Of a stretch of DNA of 5,844 nucleotides, positions 4,656 through 5,844 are shown piece by piece. Numbering within the stretch: the first letter of the stretch is position 1; each line of letters opens with the position of its first letter. The stretch is from DASPJQ01 sp035299065 (GTDB lineage: Bacteria > Bacteroidota > Bacteroidia > Flavobacteriales_D > UBA2798), in contig DATGXI010000146.1 in NCBI GenBank assembly GCA_035299065.1, positions 1 to 5,844 on the forward strand, given 5' to 3'. The position numbers and the translations under genes were made by a program. A model generated the notes under the pieces. That model was not told the origin of the DNA. It saw nothing but the letters and a program-made list of their open reading frames with translations, and searched no databases.

Positions 4656-4764
4656 ATAGCAGTTTGCATATATGTACCCACTTTGTTAAAAAAATGTTGA
4701 TGGGTCTATATAATCGTTCTTTTCTAGTGGGTTATGACTGAATTTTAAGTCTTGTTTTTAACAA

Positions 4765-5844
4765 TTAGCAGGCTTCAACCACAATTGCCGATGCTCCGCC
4801 ACCACCATTACATATACCAGCCGCACCAAATTTGCCCTTGTTTTGCTTCAAAACATTGATCAATGTTACCACAATGCGGGCACCTGAACAACCCAGTGGA
4901 TGGCCCAGTGAAACAGCTCCACCGTTTACATTCACCTTTGACGCGTCCAGTTTCATTTTTTGCATGTTTACAAGACCAACTACCGAAAAGGCTTCATTCA
5001 GCTCGTAATAGCTGATATCGTCCATTTTCAAGCCGGCTTTTGCAACGGCTTTAGGTACGGCAATTGATGGAGTAGTGGTAAACCACTCAGGAGCCTGCTC
5101 CGCATCGGCATACCCTTTTATTTTGGCAATTGGTTTCAATCCAAGGGCCTCGGCTTTCTCTTTGCTCATCAATACCAGGGCGGCTGCACCATCGTTCATG
5201 GTTGAGGCATTGGCTGCCGTTACGGTTCCGTCTTTGGTAAAAGCTGGTTTTAACTCAGGTATTTTGTCAAATTTTACGTTTTTGTATTCCTCATCGGCTT
5301 TGAACACAATTGGATCACCTTTGCGTTGTGGTATTTCTACCGGCACAATCTCATCGTTGAACTTACCCGCTTCCCATGCAGCTGCCGAACGTTTGTATGA
5401 TTCAATGGCAAATGCATCCTGGTCAGCACGGCTTATTTTGCATTCAGCGGCACACATATCGGCTGCATTACCCATGGCGTAGTTGTGGTACACATCGGTC
5501 AAACCATCTTTTGATAAACCATCAATTATGGTGGCGTTTCCGTATTTATGTCCCCAGCGCATGCCTTCGTTGTAAAAAGGTACCTGGCTCATGTTTTCCA
5601 TTCCACCGGCAACAACCACATCGGCATCGCCCAGCATAATGCTTTGCGCGCCCTGCATAATGGCTTTCATACCCGATGCACACACTTTGTTAACGGTTGT
5701 ACACTGCACAGTATTGGGTAAACCCGCAAAAATGGCGGCTTGCCTTGCTGGCGCCTGCCCTAAATTGGCTTGCAATACACAGCCCATTAACACTTCCTGA
5801 ACTTCTTTTGGGTCAAGGTTAATTTTGCTTATAGCGCCTTTAAT
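4765..5844 (-). CDS. acetyl-CoA C-acetyltransferase (thiolase, ACAT1 type), 5' end outside window
   Basis: The last 359 residues are visible; the frame runs open through base 5844 with IKGAISKINLDPKEVQEVLM, so the true start lies beyond the edge. An internal GTG or ATG near 5793-5787 is not the start. Catalytic residues are all present: Cys 55 of the visible part (NKVCASGMKA, codon 5680-5682), His 315 (SLGHPLGCSGAR) and Cys 345 (CNGGGGASA), plus NEAF. Comparison with the classical thiolase numbering C89/H348/C378 indicates that about 33 residues are missing. The ending GGAVSLGHP...CNGGGGASA and the block GLTDVY...AAWEAGKF resemble mitochondrial ACAT1 more than bacterial PhaA-type enzymes. It condenses two acetyl-CoA to acetoacetyl-CoA or runs in reverse in fatty-acid, ketone-body or branched amino-acid breakdown, in the cytoplasm. 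No clear terminator lies between it and tRNA-Lys. A broader 3-ketoacyl-CoA thiolase range cannot be excluded. Confidence 0.93.
   Translation of the reverse strand: MKGAISKINLDPKEVQEVLMGCVLQANLGQAPARQAAIFAGLPNTVQCTTVNKVCASGMKAIMQGAQSIMLGDADVVVAGGMENMSQVPFYNEGMRWGHKYGNATIIDGLSKDGLTDVYHNYAMGNAADMCAAECKISRADQDAFAIESYKRSAAAWEAGKFNDEIVPVEIPQRKGDPIVFKADEEYKNVKFDKIPELKPAFTKDGTVTAANASTMNDGAAALVLMSKEKAEALGLKPIAKIKGYADAEQAPEWFTTTPSIAVPKAVAKAGLKMDDISYYELNEAFSVVGLVNMQKMKLDASKVNVNGGAVSLGHPLGCSGARIVVTLINVLKQNKGKFGAAGICNGGGGASAIVVEAC

Noticed and set aside
4370..4741. Plus-strand reading frame of 123 codons across the repeats and tRNA
   Set aside because: It reads the antisense of tRNA-Lys (the TQDPYIKSVLLYQLSYG stretch is the usual artefact) and the repeat DNA; no sign of a real protein.
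4736..4751. GACT...AGTC hairpin after the thiolase as terminator
   Set aside because: Only four base pairs and no T run on the minus strand.
5075..5800. Plus-strand frames of 135, 87 and 69 codons
   Set aside because: They lie opposite the thiolase gene and are shadows of its codon structure.
1..5844. CRISPR arrays, rRNA, intact transposase or integrase
   Set aside because: No regularly spaced short repeats, no rRNA sequence, and no recombinase motifs in any frame I could follow.

Overview
The window looks like chromosomal DNA from a member of the Bacteroidetes. The evidence is moderate-to-low GC, genes without clear Shine-Dalgarno sequences, promoter elements resembling the Bacteroidetes -7 box (TAnnTTTG), and typical protein variants. 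All recognised genes lie on the minus strand, so the natural reading order runs from high to low coordinates.

Layout in transcription order: (i) 5844-4765, an acetoacetyl-CoA thiolase of the ACAT1 type, cut at its 5' end by the window edge; (ii) 4624-4552, an intact tRNA-Lys(TTT) with promoter and terminator; (iii) 4551-2702, an AT-rich, gene-poor stretch holding a tandem pair of about 109-bp repeats, one AT-rich gene of unknown function (4039-3335) and two further copies of the tRNA-Lys 3' end; (iv) 2531-1, a sulfur-related cluster of a Crp/Fnr-family regulator, a TauE/SafE-type (TSUP) transporter and a metallo-beta-lactamase/rhodanese protein of the persulfide dioxygenase type, the last cut at its 3' end by the window edge.

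Two patterns stand out. First, the transporter and the MBL/rhodanese gene each carry upstream a related 17-bp motif, ATGTAAC(A/C)AAAGTA(A/G)C(T/C). In both cases it lies exactly 21 bp from a near-consensus -7 box, placing its centre near -41, the position used by class II Crp/Fnr activators. The neighbouring regulator has Val where Crp-type recognition helices usually have Glu, which fits a GTA-type half-site. I infer a small activator-controlled sulfide/persulfide detoxification regulon.

Second, the tRNA-Lys 3' end occurs three times (4552, about 4226, 2714). Each copy is followed after exactly 12 nt by a hairpin terminator pointing the same way. This looks like one or two integrative elements that entered the tRNA 3' end and have since decayed, leaving the unknown gene as cargo. 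No recombinase gene remains in the window.
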